From contig NZ_JRGN01000218.1 in NCBI RefSeq assembly GCF_000775575.1, positions 1-56,482 of the forward strand: a stretch of DNA of 56,482 nucleotides, read 5' to 3'. The DNA is from Planococcus sp. CAU13. Its GTDB lineage: Bacteria > Bacillota > Bacilli > Bacillales_A > Planococcaceae. How positions within the stretch are numbered: position 1 is the first letter of the stretch; the number at the start of each line of letters is the position of its first letter. The notes under the pieces were generated by a model, which saw only the letters and a program-made list of their open reading frames with translations, ran no database searches and was not told where the DNA came from. Positions 1 through 7,206 of the stretch are shown here, piece by piece. The position numbers and the translations under genes are program-made.

Positions 1-86
1 GGCTTTTATGATCGCCTCACTAAATTTCTTTGAAAACAAAATGGAGACAGTCCATTTCTCAGCTTCCGCATTTCTGAAGATAAAAA

Positions 87-115
87 TTCATTTCTGAAAG
101 AAGAGGGAGTATAAT
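87..115 (+). promoter_or_regulatory. Candidate sigma-A promoter of the DUF4085 gene
   Basis: A perfect TATAAT lies at 110-115 with a weak -35-like TTCATT at 87-92 and a 17-bp spacer. It sits about 30 bp upstream of the start codon at 146, leaving a short leader with an AGGGGG ribosome binding site. Confidence 0.45.
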
Positions 116-145
116 CTTTTTAAAGAAGACTTTAGGGGGAAGACG

Positions 146-802
146 ATGAAATACTTTACGAAAGAATGGTATGACGAAATGCAGGTGTCAGGTTTTCTGG
201 TCTTCCCTGAAACAGAAGAAGAATGGGAAACCCAGCAACAGATGATCCGCGAAGAAGGCATTGATCCGGGCGAAATGCATCGCCGTGATCTGGAGGAAAG
301 GAAAGAAGACCTGCTGAAATTTCTGCCGGCGGATTTTCATCCTTATATCTTTGACGGCACGATCAATTCTGCGTTTCCGACACCGGAACTTCGGGAGATG
401 ACGGCGAAGTGGGAGGCGAATCATGAAGCCCGCGTGGATGCGCTGCTCGATGATTACAGCCGCCACTACGAATCGATCAAGGAATTTTTGCCGCCGGGTG
501 CCGTGCAATTGACGGAAAAAAGCCTGCACGACTGCATCGTCAAAAGCGCCGACCGGCCAACTGACGACAGGCTCGTGCTTCTCATCGACTGCCGGAGCGG
601 CTTCCATTATTTCAAGGATATCCAAGTGACATTCACCGGGGTTACAGAAGCCATTATTCCTGAAGATCTGACGAACGCCTGGTGGCTGTACAACGAAATT
701 TACCTGAACGGCGATGGTTTCGAGCTGCATGTGCTGTTCGATACGCCGAAGACGGAAGTGACGATTGTCTGCCGTGATGTGCAAATCGAGGAATTGGAAT
801 AA
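146..802 (+). CDS. DUF4085 family protein
   Basis: A 218-residue soluble protein whose opening (MKYFTKEWYDEMQ) and overall acidic, aromatic-rich composition match the DUF4085 family common in Bacillales. The family has no assigned biochemical function. No signal peptide or membrane segment is visible. The start is supported by an AGGGGG ribosome binding site ending about 6 bases before the ATG. It stands alone, with its own promoter-like TATAAT upstream and a longer AT-rich spacer downstream. The family call rests on recognition of the N-terminal signature; the function is unknown. Confidence 0.8.
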   Translation: MKYFTKEWYDEMQVSGFLVFPETEEEWETQQQMIREEGIDPGEMHRRDLEERKEDLLKFLPADFHPYIFDGTINSAFPTPELREMTAKWEANHEARVDALLDDYSRHYESIKEFLPPGAVQLTEKSLHDCIVKSADRPTDDRLVLLIDCRSGFHYFKDIQVTFTGVTEAIIPEDLTNAWWLYNEIYLNGDGFELHVLFDTPKTEVTIVCRDVQIEELE

Positions 803-928
803 AGGCAGATTTTCTTTTTTTTATGGATCCTGTTATAAAATTCCTCCAATCAATACTTAAGAACCTATAAATTATACAGATTGAAACGGTACAGCTTATA
901 TATAAATTTTAGTTTTAACACATATGAG

Positions 929-974
929 GGCACTGCAAACTGCCGGGATTGTAAATTGTGCGGGTTGCAGTGCC
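929..974. repeat. Perfect 10-bp inverted repeat, possible terminator
   Basis: GGCACTGCAA at 929-938 is perfectly mirrored by TTGCAGTGCC at 965-974 around a 26-base loop, followed by a T-containing run (TTTACTTG). It lies in the 290-bp spacer after the DUF4085 gene. The loop is long for an intrinsic terminator, so another role is possible. The 65-codon open frame crossing it has no ribosome binding site and was not annotated. Confidence 0.4.
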
Positions 975-1091
975 TTTACTTGAAAATTTTTAAGTCGTAC
1001 ACCGGAATTCTAAATCAAATATGCAGTATGCTAAAGTATTTCAAGTGTTACTTCATAACTCAGCAGAAGATGGAATAAACAGTAGAAGAGG

Positions 1092-1877
1092 ATGAGATGG
1101 TTGGAAGATAAGAAAATTTTTAATGATATTATTTCTGACTACGAAATAGCCAGACCTGGTTATCCGTTGGATCTGTTTAAAGATATTATGGAATATTCCC
1201 TGATCAAAAATGGTTCAGAAATTCTAGAAATAGGTTCTGGTCCAGGACAGGCAACTGATTTTTTTGTAAAGAATCACTATTCAGTGACGGGGCTGGAAAT
1301 CGGGCCTAAACAAGTTGAGTTTTTATTGGAGAAATATGCTGAGTACCCCAATTTTCGCTCTTTATGTACTTCCTTCGAAGATTTTCAATGTGAGAAAGAG
1401 AAATTTGATTTAATTTTTTCGGCGACCGCATTTCATTGGATTAAACCCGAGATTGGTTATCCCAAAGCCTTTCATTTGTTGAAGAAAAATGGAGTAATGG
1501 CGGTTTTTTGGCATTTGTCTTCAATAATCGAACCAAAAGATGAGAAGCTGATTCAAATAAGAAATATTCAACGTACACACGCCCCGCAGCTGGATACTTA
1601 TATTACTGAAGATGAAGCTGAAGCCCTTCATGAGCAAAGGATTTCAGAAATAGGGACCAATAATCTATTTGAAAAACCAGTAGTAAAAACTTATAGATGG
1701 AACGATGAATACACCACTGAAAGATATCTGAAGTTAATTAATTCGTACTCAAATTTCCATTCTCTGGATAAAAATAAAAGGCAAGCTATACTGGATGAGG
1801 TGGCATCATATATTAACGAAACAGGAGGTACAATAACTGTTCCTCAACAAGTAGGATTATATATGGCGAGAAAGTAA
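1092..1877 (+). CDS. Class I SAM-dependent methyltransferase
   Basis: A 261-residue Rossmann-type methyltransferase. Motif I (ILEIGSGPGQAT, roughly residues 44-55) is the SAM-binding glycine loop; an acidic loop follows (GLEIGPKQ) and a motif-IV-like FDLIFSATAFHWI segment is seen near residues 105-117. The N-terminal DYEIARPGYP stretch is typical of the small-molecule/unknown-substrate methyltransferases of Bacillales. The ATG at 1092 is almost in contact with the GAAGAGG ribosome binding site; a TTG at 1101 has better spacing and may be the true start. The gene is more AT-rich than its left neighbour and starts a row of single-gene cassettes for transferases. The substrate cannot be told from sequence. 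Confidence 0.85.
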   Translation: MRWLEDKKIFNDIISDYEIARPGYPLDLFKDIMEYSLIKNGSEILEIGSGPGQATDFFVKNHYSVTGLEIGPKQVEFLLEKYAEYPNFRSLCTSFEDFQCEKEKFDLIFSATAFHWIKPEIGYPKAFHLLKKNGVMAVFWHLSSIIEPKDEKLIQIRNIQRTHAPQLDTYITEDEAEALHEQRISEIGTNNLFEKPVVKTYRWNDEYTTERYLKLINSYSNFHSLDKNKRQAILDEVASYINETGGTITVPQQVGLYMARK

Positions 1878-1949
1878 TAGTAATTAAATAAGTTAGAACG
1901 ATTAAATTTAACTTATTTAACTTAGTTTACATATCATCGCCTATCGGAA

Positions 1950-1983
1950 GGGAAGAAGCCATTAGAGCTTTTTCTCTTTTTTT
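1950..1983 (+). terminator. Intrinsic terminator of the methyltransferase gene, left copy of a repeated unit
   Basis: A 10-bp stem (GGGAAGAAGC with GCTTTTTCTC, allowing G-U pairs) and a 7-base loop are followed by TTTTTTT. The terminator and the following bases up to about 2015 (GTTTG...TGTACTTTTACGAACGGTG) resemble 2691-2765 downstream of the next gene. Confidence 0.65.
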
Positions 1984-2126
1984 GTTTGCATCAAATGTAC
2001 TTTTACGAACGGTGTCTATATCTTTGTTTTATCTTCTTTTCGGCTAATGGGAATTTATTAGTATAATTAATAGAAGAGAAGCAGATGAAAGTAACGAACT
2101 TGCAAAATCAATGAATAGTGGTGAAT

Positions 2127-2663
2127 ATGATGAATAATAAAATTGTAATAGAAGATTACAATCCAGCCTGGCCTCAAGTATTTAATGAATTGAAGCTGAC
2201 AATCGAAACGGCAATTCCTGATTTATTTTTATCCATTGAACATGTGGGCAGCACATCCGTCCCTGGACTAAGCGCTAAACCTATTATTGATCTCGACATA
2301 GTGATTGAGGATAGTGAGTTATTGCTTCTAGTGTCAAAAAATCTAGAGAAACTGGGATATTATCATGAAGGAAATTTAGGTATAGAAGATAGAGAGGCAT
2401 TTGCGCGAAGTGATGAATTTGTTCCTTGGATTGAAAATAAAAGAGTTTGGATGGAACATCATTTATATGTTTGTATTAAAGAAAGCGGGGAACTGAAACG
2501 GCATCTAGCATTTAGAAATTATCTCCGGGAAAATCCGAAAGCGATTGAAGATTACGGGCTATTAAAAAGAAAGCTGGCAGCGTCTGAAAAAGATAGAATT
2601 GCCTATACAGCTGGTAAAGGAGATTTCATTAATTCTATTCTAAGAAGCATTTTAAAAGATTGA
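2127..2663 (+). CDS. GrpB/UPF0157 family nucleotidyltransferase-like protein
   Basis: A GrpB-family protein of about 178 residues. Family hallmarks are visible: the opening IEDYNPAWPQVFNEL, the EHVGSTSVPGLSAKPIIDLD block holding the nucleotidyltransferase GS...D-x-D core, and the C-terminal ...RNYLRENP...Y..LK segment. GrpB proteins are predicted members of the polymerase-beta-like nucleotidyltransferase superfamily; the substrate is unknown. The start is uncertain: GTG at 2118/2121 and ATG at 2127/2130 are all in frame, and only a weak GTGGTG precedes the ATG pair. A TATAAT sits at 2062-2067. It is flanked on both sides by copies of a terminator-containing repeat, so it reads as a one-gene cassette. 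Confidence 0.85.
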   Translation: MMNNKIVIEDYNPAWPQVFNELKLTIETAIPDLFLSIEHVGSTSVPGLSAKPIIDLDIVIEDSELLLLVSKNLEKLGYYHEGNLGIEDREAFARSDEFVPWIENKRVWMEHHLYVCIKESGELKRHLAFRNYLRENPKAIEDYGLLKRKLAASEKDRIAYTAGKGDFINSILRSILKD

Positions 2664-2690
2664 TGGAAAGTGATTGAGCAGATTACATAG

Positions 2691-2733
2691 GAAGGAAAGA
2701 AGTGATGGATTTAGCTTCTTCCCTTCTTTTTTT
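2691..2733 (+). terminator. Intrinsic terminator of the GrpB gene, right copy of a repeated unit
   Basis: GAAGGAAAGAAG (2691-2702) pairs with CTTCTTCCCTTC (2715-2726) and is followed by TTTTTTTG. The downstream bases to about 2765 (TGTACTTCTGCAAACGGT) match those after the preceding gene's terminator. Confidence 0.75.
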
Positions 2734-2928
2734 GTTTAAGTGTACTTCTGCAAACGGTTTGTGTATCTTTTACAAAAATCAAATTTATTCATTTGTAATT
2801 ATTCGAAGAAATAGAAAATATGATATATTGGTAAAATGCTGTAAAAATATTTAGCTCGAAGAAGATCCATATTATGCGAAGTATTATCTATAGAAATAGA
2901 AGTGTTCCCAGGGAAGGGGGAGGATTTG

Positions 2929-3792
2929 ATGTTAAATGATATTCTCAAACGATTTGGGGTACAAGCCCTGGCAATTAAGGAAGTCGAAGACTCCTTTAGT
3001 TCTACAGTATATAAATGTGAATTGTTTAACGGTGAGAATGTCTATGTGAAAATCCCTTATACAAAATTGAAGTTTCAAAGAGAATTGGAAGCTTATGAAA
3101 TCCTGAGAGGGAAGGTTTCAGTTCCGGAAATGCTGGATTACTGGTCGGGGGATGAGGAATGTCCAGGCGCATTTTTGCTTTCTGAATTAAAAGGAAAACC
3201 GTTAACACCGAAAGTGCCACCAGCAGTAGCGTTTCAAGTCGGAGAATTGCATGCTGCAATGCACGATATTCACCCATCTGCTAAGACAGGTCCCACAAGT
3301 ATACAAAATGAATTTCCCAATTGGTTAAAATTCGTTGAAACCCTATTTAACAGTTTTGCTGAAGATGTAAAAGAGGTTATAGACCCGCATTTATATGATC
3401 AAAGCATAGAGAAATTTAACGAAATGAAAAGGCAGCTTCCTTCTCCCGATGGGCCAAGCTTTCTCCATATGGATTTTCGTCCGGCCAACATCATTGTGGA
3501 TGGAAATAACGTTTCAGGCGTGATCGATTTTGAAAGTGTGCGATACGGTTCAACAGAAGTTGATTTCACTAAACTGTACCGTGATTTTTTATGCTTTGAT
3601 ACGAATTTGTACCAGTCCTATCAAGCTGGCTATAACAGTATCAGGTCTTTGATCGACTTGGAAGCAGTGCTGCCATTTTATCAATTTACAGATGCCTTCA
3701 ATAGTATCGGGTGGTGCAAGCGGCGCGGTGCTGAAAAAAACGCTTCATTTCTCAACGAGAATTTAACTATCCTGAAAAAAATCTTACGGTAA
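2929..3792 (+). CDS. Phosphotransferase (aminoglycoside phosphotransferase/choline kinase fold)
   Basis: An APH-superfamily kinase of 287 residues. The Brenner-type catalytic motif is HMDFRPANIIVD (H180, D182, N187) and the metal-binding DFG-equivalent is GVIDFE (D200). The N-lobe carries a VYVKIPY lysine strand and a KFQRELEAYEIL helix, as in small-molecule kinases. The ATG at 2929 is chosen because GGGGGAGG lies just before it; an upstream GTG at 2902 has no ribosome binding site. Members phosphorylate aminoglycosides, macrolides, choline, homoserine or sugars; the true substrate is not evident. Its place beside an ANT-like nucleotidyltransferase resembles a resistance or detoxification cassette row, but that is inference. 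Confidence 0.85.
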   Translation: MLNDILKRFGVQALAIKEVEDSFSSTVYKCELFNGENVYVKIPYTKLKFQRELEAYEILRGKVSVPEMLDYWSGDEECPGAFLLSELKGKPLTPKVPPAVAFQVGELHAAMHDIHPSAKTGPTSIQNEFPNWLKFVETLFNSFAEDVKEVIDPHLYDQSIEKFNEMKRQLPSPDGPSFLHMDFRPANIIVDGNNVSGVIDFESVRYGSTEVDFTKLYRDFLCFDTNLYQSYQAGYNSIRSLIDLEAVLPFYQFTDAFNSIGWCKRRGAEKNASFLNENLTILKKILR

Positions 3793-3909
3793 ATCGGCTT
3801 TTGAATCATTGGTATCGCTTTCTGCCATTTGACTGCACGCTGATCAAAGCACGTGAATTTTAAAATTGGCAATAATAATAAAAGCCATGCATAAGGATGG
3901 GGGTATTCC

Positions 3910-4413
3910 ATGAAAAGGATTGCATTAATCGGTTCGGGAGGTTCGGGGAAGTCGACTCTTGCCCGGAAGTTGGGAACTAAATTGGATGTTGAGGTATATC
4001 ACCTGGATGCACTTTTATGGAAACCGGACTGGCAGCCCACTTCTAAAGAAGAACAAAGAAAAATTCAGCAGGAAATAGTAAAAAAAGAAGAATGGATTAT
4101 TGATGGAAACTACAACGGAACCATGGATATACGACTAACTGAAGCAGACACGGTAATATTCCTGGATTTTAATCGTCTGCTTTGCACATATCGGGCTTTA
4201 AAAAGGATGATTCAATACCGAAACCGAAAAAGACCGGATATGGCAGAAGGCGTTAAAGAAAGATTTGATTTGAACTTTATGAAATGGATCTGGAACTACC
4301 CTAAAGAAATAAGGCCTGTTGTCATGAAGAGACTTGGAAATTTGCCAATAGATAAAACAATCATTATTTTGAAGTCGCCGAAAGAAGCTCAGCGTTTTTT
4401 AGAAAGTATTTAA
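3910..4413 (+). CDS. P-loop kinase-like protein (FlaR/'DNA topology modulation protein' type AAA family)
   Basis: A 167-residue adenylate-kinase-like P-loop protein. The Walker A motif GSGGSGKST is at residues 8-16, followed by the family signature YHLDALLWKPDWQPT and WIIDGNYNGTMDIRL (the Walker B/substrate region). It ends with a short KSPKEAQRFL tail. The family is often labelled 'DNA topology modulation protein FlaR', but the fold is that of small nucleotide kinases and the substrate is unknown. A GGATGGGGG ribosome binding site precedes the ATG. The next gene starts 31 bp downstream, so the two and the small membrane gene after them probably form one unit. Confidence 0.85.
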   Translation: MKRIALIGSGGSGKSTLARKLGTKLDVEVYHLDALLWKPDWQPTSKEEQRKIQQEIVKKEEWIIDGNYNGTMDIRLTEADTVIFLDFNRLLCTYRALKRMIQYRNRKRPDMAEGVKERFDLNFMKWIWNYPKEIRPVVMKRLGNLPIDKTIIILKSPKEAQRFLESI

Positions 4414-4444
4414 GCATATGTGTTATAGAAGGAAGTGGAAGAGA

Positions 4445-5059
4445 GTGAGAACTGATTTGAGTAATTGGAATTCACTGACTGTAACAGAAGTGAGCAACAT
4501 CTTCAGCAGTATCCCGATTTCCTGGGGAATTGCTGGAGGCTGGGCTTTGGATATACACTTGGGCAGAAAAACTCGGAAGCATAGCGATATGGACATTGTG
4601 ATATTTCGTGAAGATCAGCAAGTCATGTACCGGCACTTGAAAAATGAGTGGACATTATACAAAGCAAAAGATGGGGAATTATCTCCTTGGAAAGAAAAAG
4701 AATATCTCGATGCTATCAATGATGTATGGGTTAGCAGAGACATTCATTCTTCATGGGCATTTCAAATTATGTTAATGGATTGCGACCAGGACAATTGGAT
4801 TTATCGACGTGAAAAGACAATTAAAGTACCGAAAGAAGAATTATTTTATAGCGATGAAAATAATGTGCCTTATTTGAAGCCTGCCATTCAACTTCTATAT
4901 AAAGGCGGTTCTTCACAAACAAGAGAAAAAGATTTCAGGGACTTCCAGTCTGTTTTGCCTTCATTGTCATTAAAAGAGAAAGAGTGGTTGAAAGAAGCAC
5001 TGAAAAGGCAGTTTCCTTTAGGACATAACTGGATGAAGAGCTTGAGGGTAGGAGAATGA
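4445..5059 (+). CDS. Nucleotidyltransferase, aminoglycoside/lincosamide adenylyltransferase-like
   Basis: A polymerase-beta-fold nucleotidyltransferase of 204 residues. GIAGGWALDIHLGR (about residues 28-41) and KHSDMDIVIF (45-54) are the GG...hDhD core seen in ANT(2'')/LinB-like resistance enzymes, which add AMP to a hydroxyl of the drug. The GTG at 4445 is preferred because GGAAGTGGAAGA precedes it; an ATG at 4418 would place the site inside the gene. The stop overlaps the start of the small membrane gene by four bases (ATGA). Whether it confers resistance cannot be judged; many chromosomal relatives have no known drug substrate. Confidence 0.8.
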   Translation: MRTDLSNWNSLTVTEVSNIFSSIPISWGIAGGWALDIHLGRKTRKHSDMDIVIFREDQQVMYRHLKNEWTLYKAKDGELSPWKEKEYLDAINDVWVSRDIHSSWAFQIMLMDCDQDNWIYRREKTIKVPKEELFYSDENNVPYLKPAIQLLYKGGSSQTREKDFRDFQSVLPSLSLKEKEWLKEALKRQFPLGHNWMKSLRVGE

Positions 5060-5337
5060 ATTTGCGTATTTTTGAGCTGTCATGGTCTATGCCGTTATTT
5101 CTTATTACGATGGTTATTTTTACGATTGGGCTGTATATGTTAGTGAAGAAAGAAACTGTAAGGCGGTTCATACCAGCCATAGTGATTATATACGGCCTTA
5201 TTTTTTGCTGGCTGCAGATATATGTGCTGGGGAAAGGATATTCAGGAATTCCTTTCGTACTGATTTCGTGGTTATTGCTGATATTGTTATTGGCAGCAAC
5301 AATATGGATAGTTATTTCAAAGTATCAGAAAACTTAA
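5056..5337 (+). CDS. Small integral membrane protein (three predicted TM segments)
   Basis: A 93-residue hydrophobic protein with three membrane helices at about residues 11-30, 38-57 and 66-86, separated by short basic/polar loops. Its general layout resembles YesK-like small proteins of Bacillus, but I do not firmly recognise it. It overlaps the upstream nucleotidyltransferase by four bases (ATGA) and has GAGGG just upstream, so it is translationally coupled. No functional residues are evident. Confidence 0.7.
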   Translation: MNLRIFELSWSMPLFLITMVIFTIGLYMLVKKETVRRFIPAIVIIYGLIFCWLQIYVLGKGYSGIPFVLISWLLLILLLAATIWIVISKYQKT

Positions 5338-5379
5338 TTGCCATAAGAGATGCTTTGATTCAATAACGTCTTAAAAGTA

Positions 5380-5411
5380 AAAGGCGTGGAGACAAATATC
5401 TCCACGCCTTT
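5380..5411. terminator. Bidirectional intrinsic terminator
   Basis: A 13-bp perfect stem (AAAGGCGTGGAGA with TCTCCACGCCTTT) and a 6-base loop, with A-runs on the left and T-runs on the right. It serves the rightward membrane-protein unit and the leftward CPBP gene. Confidence 0.85.
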
Positions 5412-5427
5412 ATTGTGGCTAAGTAAA

Positions 5428-6066
5428 TCACCGCACCATAAACCAATACACGCAGACAATGCCCAGATCTCCGAGCGCATGTCCAATGATCGTCGCCGTA
5501 ATCGAACCGGTCCGCTCACGCACATACCCCCAGAACAGTCCGGCAATCAAAACAGGAATAACAGCGACCAGCGTATACGCCACTTCAAACAACTGCATGA
5601 CCGTCAGCACATGGTACAGCGTGTAAAACGCGGCGGTTACCGTGATGGCTTTGGCTGCGCTGCCTGTCCGGCGGATCTTCTCAAACATATATCCCCGCCA
5701 GTATACTTCCTCCAGTACCGGATTCAATAAAAGCAGAACGAGCACAAGCCCAATCTCAGCCGGACCGATAAACCCCCATGCAACGAGCAGCGCATGCAAG
5801 GCTTCTACATCCAATAAAAATTCGTGAAGCCAGATCATGCTCCCGAAGATGAAGATGAAAAAGACGACACCGCTGACGATTCCGAGAACGAGACCTTGCT
5901 TTGAGAGCTTCATACGCTCTATCGGAAATGCTTTGCCAAGGAGCGGCACACCGAGCAGCCAGCCGTAAAACAGCAGGAACGTCACGGGAACACTTTTGAA
6001 CAGATAAAGGCCAATATACATCATGATGGTTGGACCGATGAGCAATAGGATCATTTTCAGTTTCAT
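5428..6066 (-). CDS. CPBP family intramembrane glutamic endopeptidase (CAAX protease/Abi-like)
   Basis: A polytopic membrane protein of 212 residues with about six to eight hydrophobic segments. The three CPBP motifs are present: EEVYWRGYMF (E119, E120, R124), FYTLYHVL (H152) and IGHALGDLG (H196). These residues form the intramembrane catalytic site of Rce1-type proteases; bacterial members act in signalling, bacteriocin self-immunity or protein processing. The ATG at 6066 has GGAGTGA before it; a GTG at 6075 is also in frame and would overlap the hydrolase stop. It is the second gene of a two-gene leftward operon with the alpha/beta hydrolase. Confidence 0.85.
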   Translation of the reverse strand: MKLKMILLLIGPTIMMYIGLYLFKSVPVTFLLFYGWLLGVPLLGKAFPIERMKLSKQGLVLGIVSGVVFFIFIFGSMIWLHEFLLDVEALHALLVAWGFIGPAEIGLVLVLLLLNPVLEEVYWRGYMFEKIRRTGSAAKAITVTAAFYTLYHVLTVMQLFEVAYTLVAVIPVLIAGLFWGYVRERTGSITATIIGHALGDLGIVCVYWFMVR

Positions 6067-6071
6067 TGTCT

Positions 6072-6869
6072 TCACTCCATTACTTCGGCATAATAACGGG
6101 CGGCAATGGGCTGCAGAAAGCGGTCGACCGCAGCATTGAATTGCCTGAACGAGCGCGGTGGCACCTGGTGGTCACCGCCTTCGATGAAAACGACTCGCGT
6201 CTGCGGCGCAGCTTTCAAAAACGGAATGCGGTAATGGTGCATCGGTTTTTCAAGTGTGCCGTAAACGAGGAGGATCGGCATTTTCAGCCGGTAGAGTGAA
6301 TAAGTGGAGACATAATCCAGGCCGTTTCGGCAGAATTCATATGCTCGCTGCGGATCTGTCTTGCGCGCAAGCTGATAGATTTTCGTTTCGTCTTCCTTAT
6401 AGTATTTATTCAGCTTCGCCTGCAATTTTGAGGCAACGGGGACCATCCTGAATTTCGACAGATACATGACTGTCTTGACGAAAAACTTCGGCGAGAAATT
6501 ATTCAGCTCCGAATAGCCGCCGGACATGATGATGGCAATCGTCCGCTCCGGATATTTCAGCGCAAATTCCTGGGCGACCAGGCCGCCGTGTGAGTAACCG
6601 CACAGAACGGCTTTTTCGACGCCGATCCGGTCCAGCAATTTTTTGAGATGGTCCGCCAGCAAGTCGATCGTCAGCGGAACTTCGCCATTAGTGCTGTTGC
6701 CATGTCCGGCCATATCGAAAAAAATGGTCTGGTAGCGGTCAGCCAGCGCTTCCTGGTGCATAAATACATTATGCGCCATGACGAACGGATGGATGAAGAC
6801 GATGGGCAGGCCACCACCTTTCTTATGATAATAAAGCGTCAGTGTATCATCGATTTTGGCATAGGGCAT
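6072..6869 (-). CDS. Alpha/beta-fold hydrolase
   Basis: A 265-residue single-domain alpha/beta hydrolase. The oxyanion HPF strand-loop is near residues 27-29, the nucleophile elbow is GYSHGG (Ser93), the acid lies in the LLVYGTLEKP region and the histidine is in GGDHQVPP near residue 236. No signal peptide is present, so it is cytoplasmic. The ATG at 6869 is preferred because AGGAG lies 10 bases upstream; an upstream in-frame ATG at 6899 has none. It is the first gene of an operon with the CPBP protease, with 5 bases between stop and the next ATG. The substrate (ester, lactone or other) is unknown. Confidence 0.88.
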   Translation of the reverse strand: MPYAKIDDTLTLYYHKKGGGLPIVFIHPFVMAHNVFMHQEALADRYQTIFFDMAGHGNSTNGEVPLTIDLLADHLKKLLDRIGVEKAVLCGYSHGGLVAQEFALKYPERTIAIIMSGGYSELNNFSPKFFVKTVMYLSKFRMVPVASKLQAKLNKYYKEDETKIYQLARKTDPQRAYEFCRNGLDYVSTYSLYRLKMPILLVYGTLEKPMHHYRIPFLKAAPQTRVVFIEGGDHQVPPRSFRQFNAAVDRFLQPIAARYYAEVME

Positions 6870-7206
6870 TCGGAATTCACTCCTAAAGGGTAGGTGCATA
6901 TTTAAGTGGAATACCCTGTGGGCGGGAGGGGTGAAACGTGAGAGTTATGGAATGCGTGAGATAAAAATGTAAAAGAGGAAAGAAAACAACTAATTGATAT
7001 CTGTTCCTCTTCCCGATGCCTGGAATAAGAAAAAAGATGCGCTTGCATAAATGTGTGTATAAAAATACGCGGCAAAAAATCTCTATTATCCTATTATTAC
7101 GCTGAATAATAGAACTATTGTATGATGGATAGATGTATAAAATATGTATATTATTAGTTTTAGTTAATAATTATGCAAAAATTACTCAATCGGAGGAGAG
7201 TGGAAT
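6870..7206. other. Divergent intergenic region, 337 bp
   Basis: This spacer holds the promoters of the leftward hydrolase operon and the rightward M14 gene. Near the right end it is AT-rich with several TATAAT-like words (for example around 7120-7160) and ends in a strong CGGAGGAG ribosome binding site. An imperfect inverted repeat (AAGAGGAA...TTCCTCTT, about 6973-7013) is visible. I see no gene. Confidence 0.5.

Noticed and set aside
881-1078. 65-codon plus-strand open frame
   Set aside because: No ribosome binding site, Cys/Tyr-rich random-looking composition, and it runs straight across a perfect inverted repeat.
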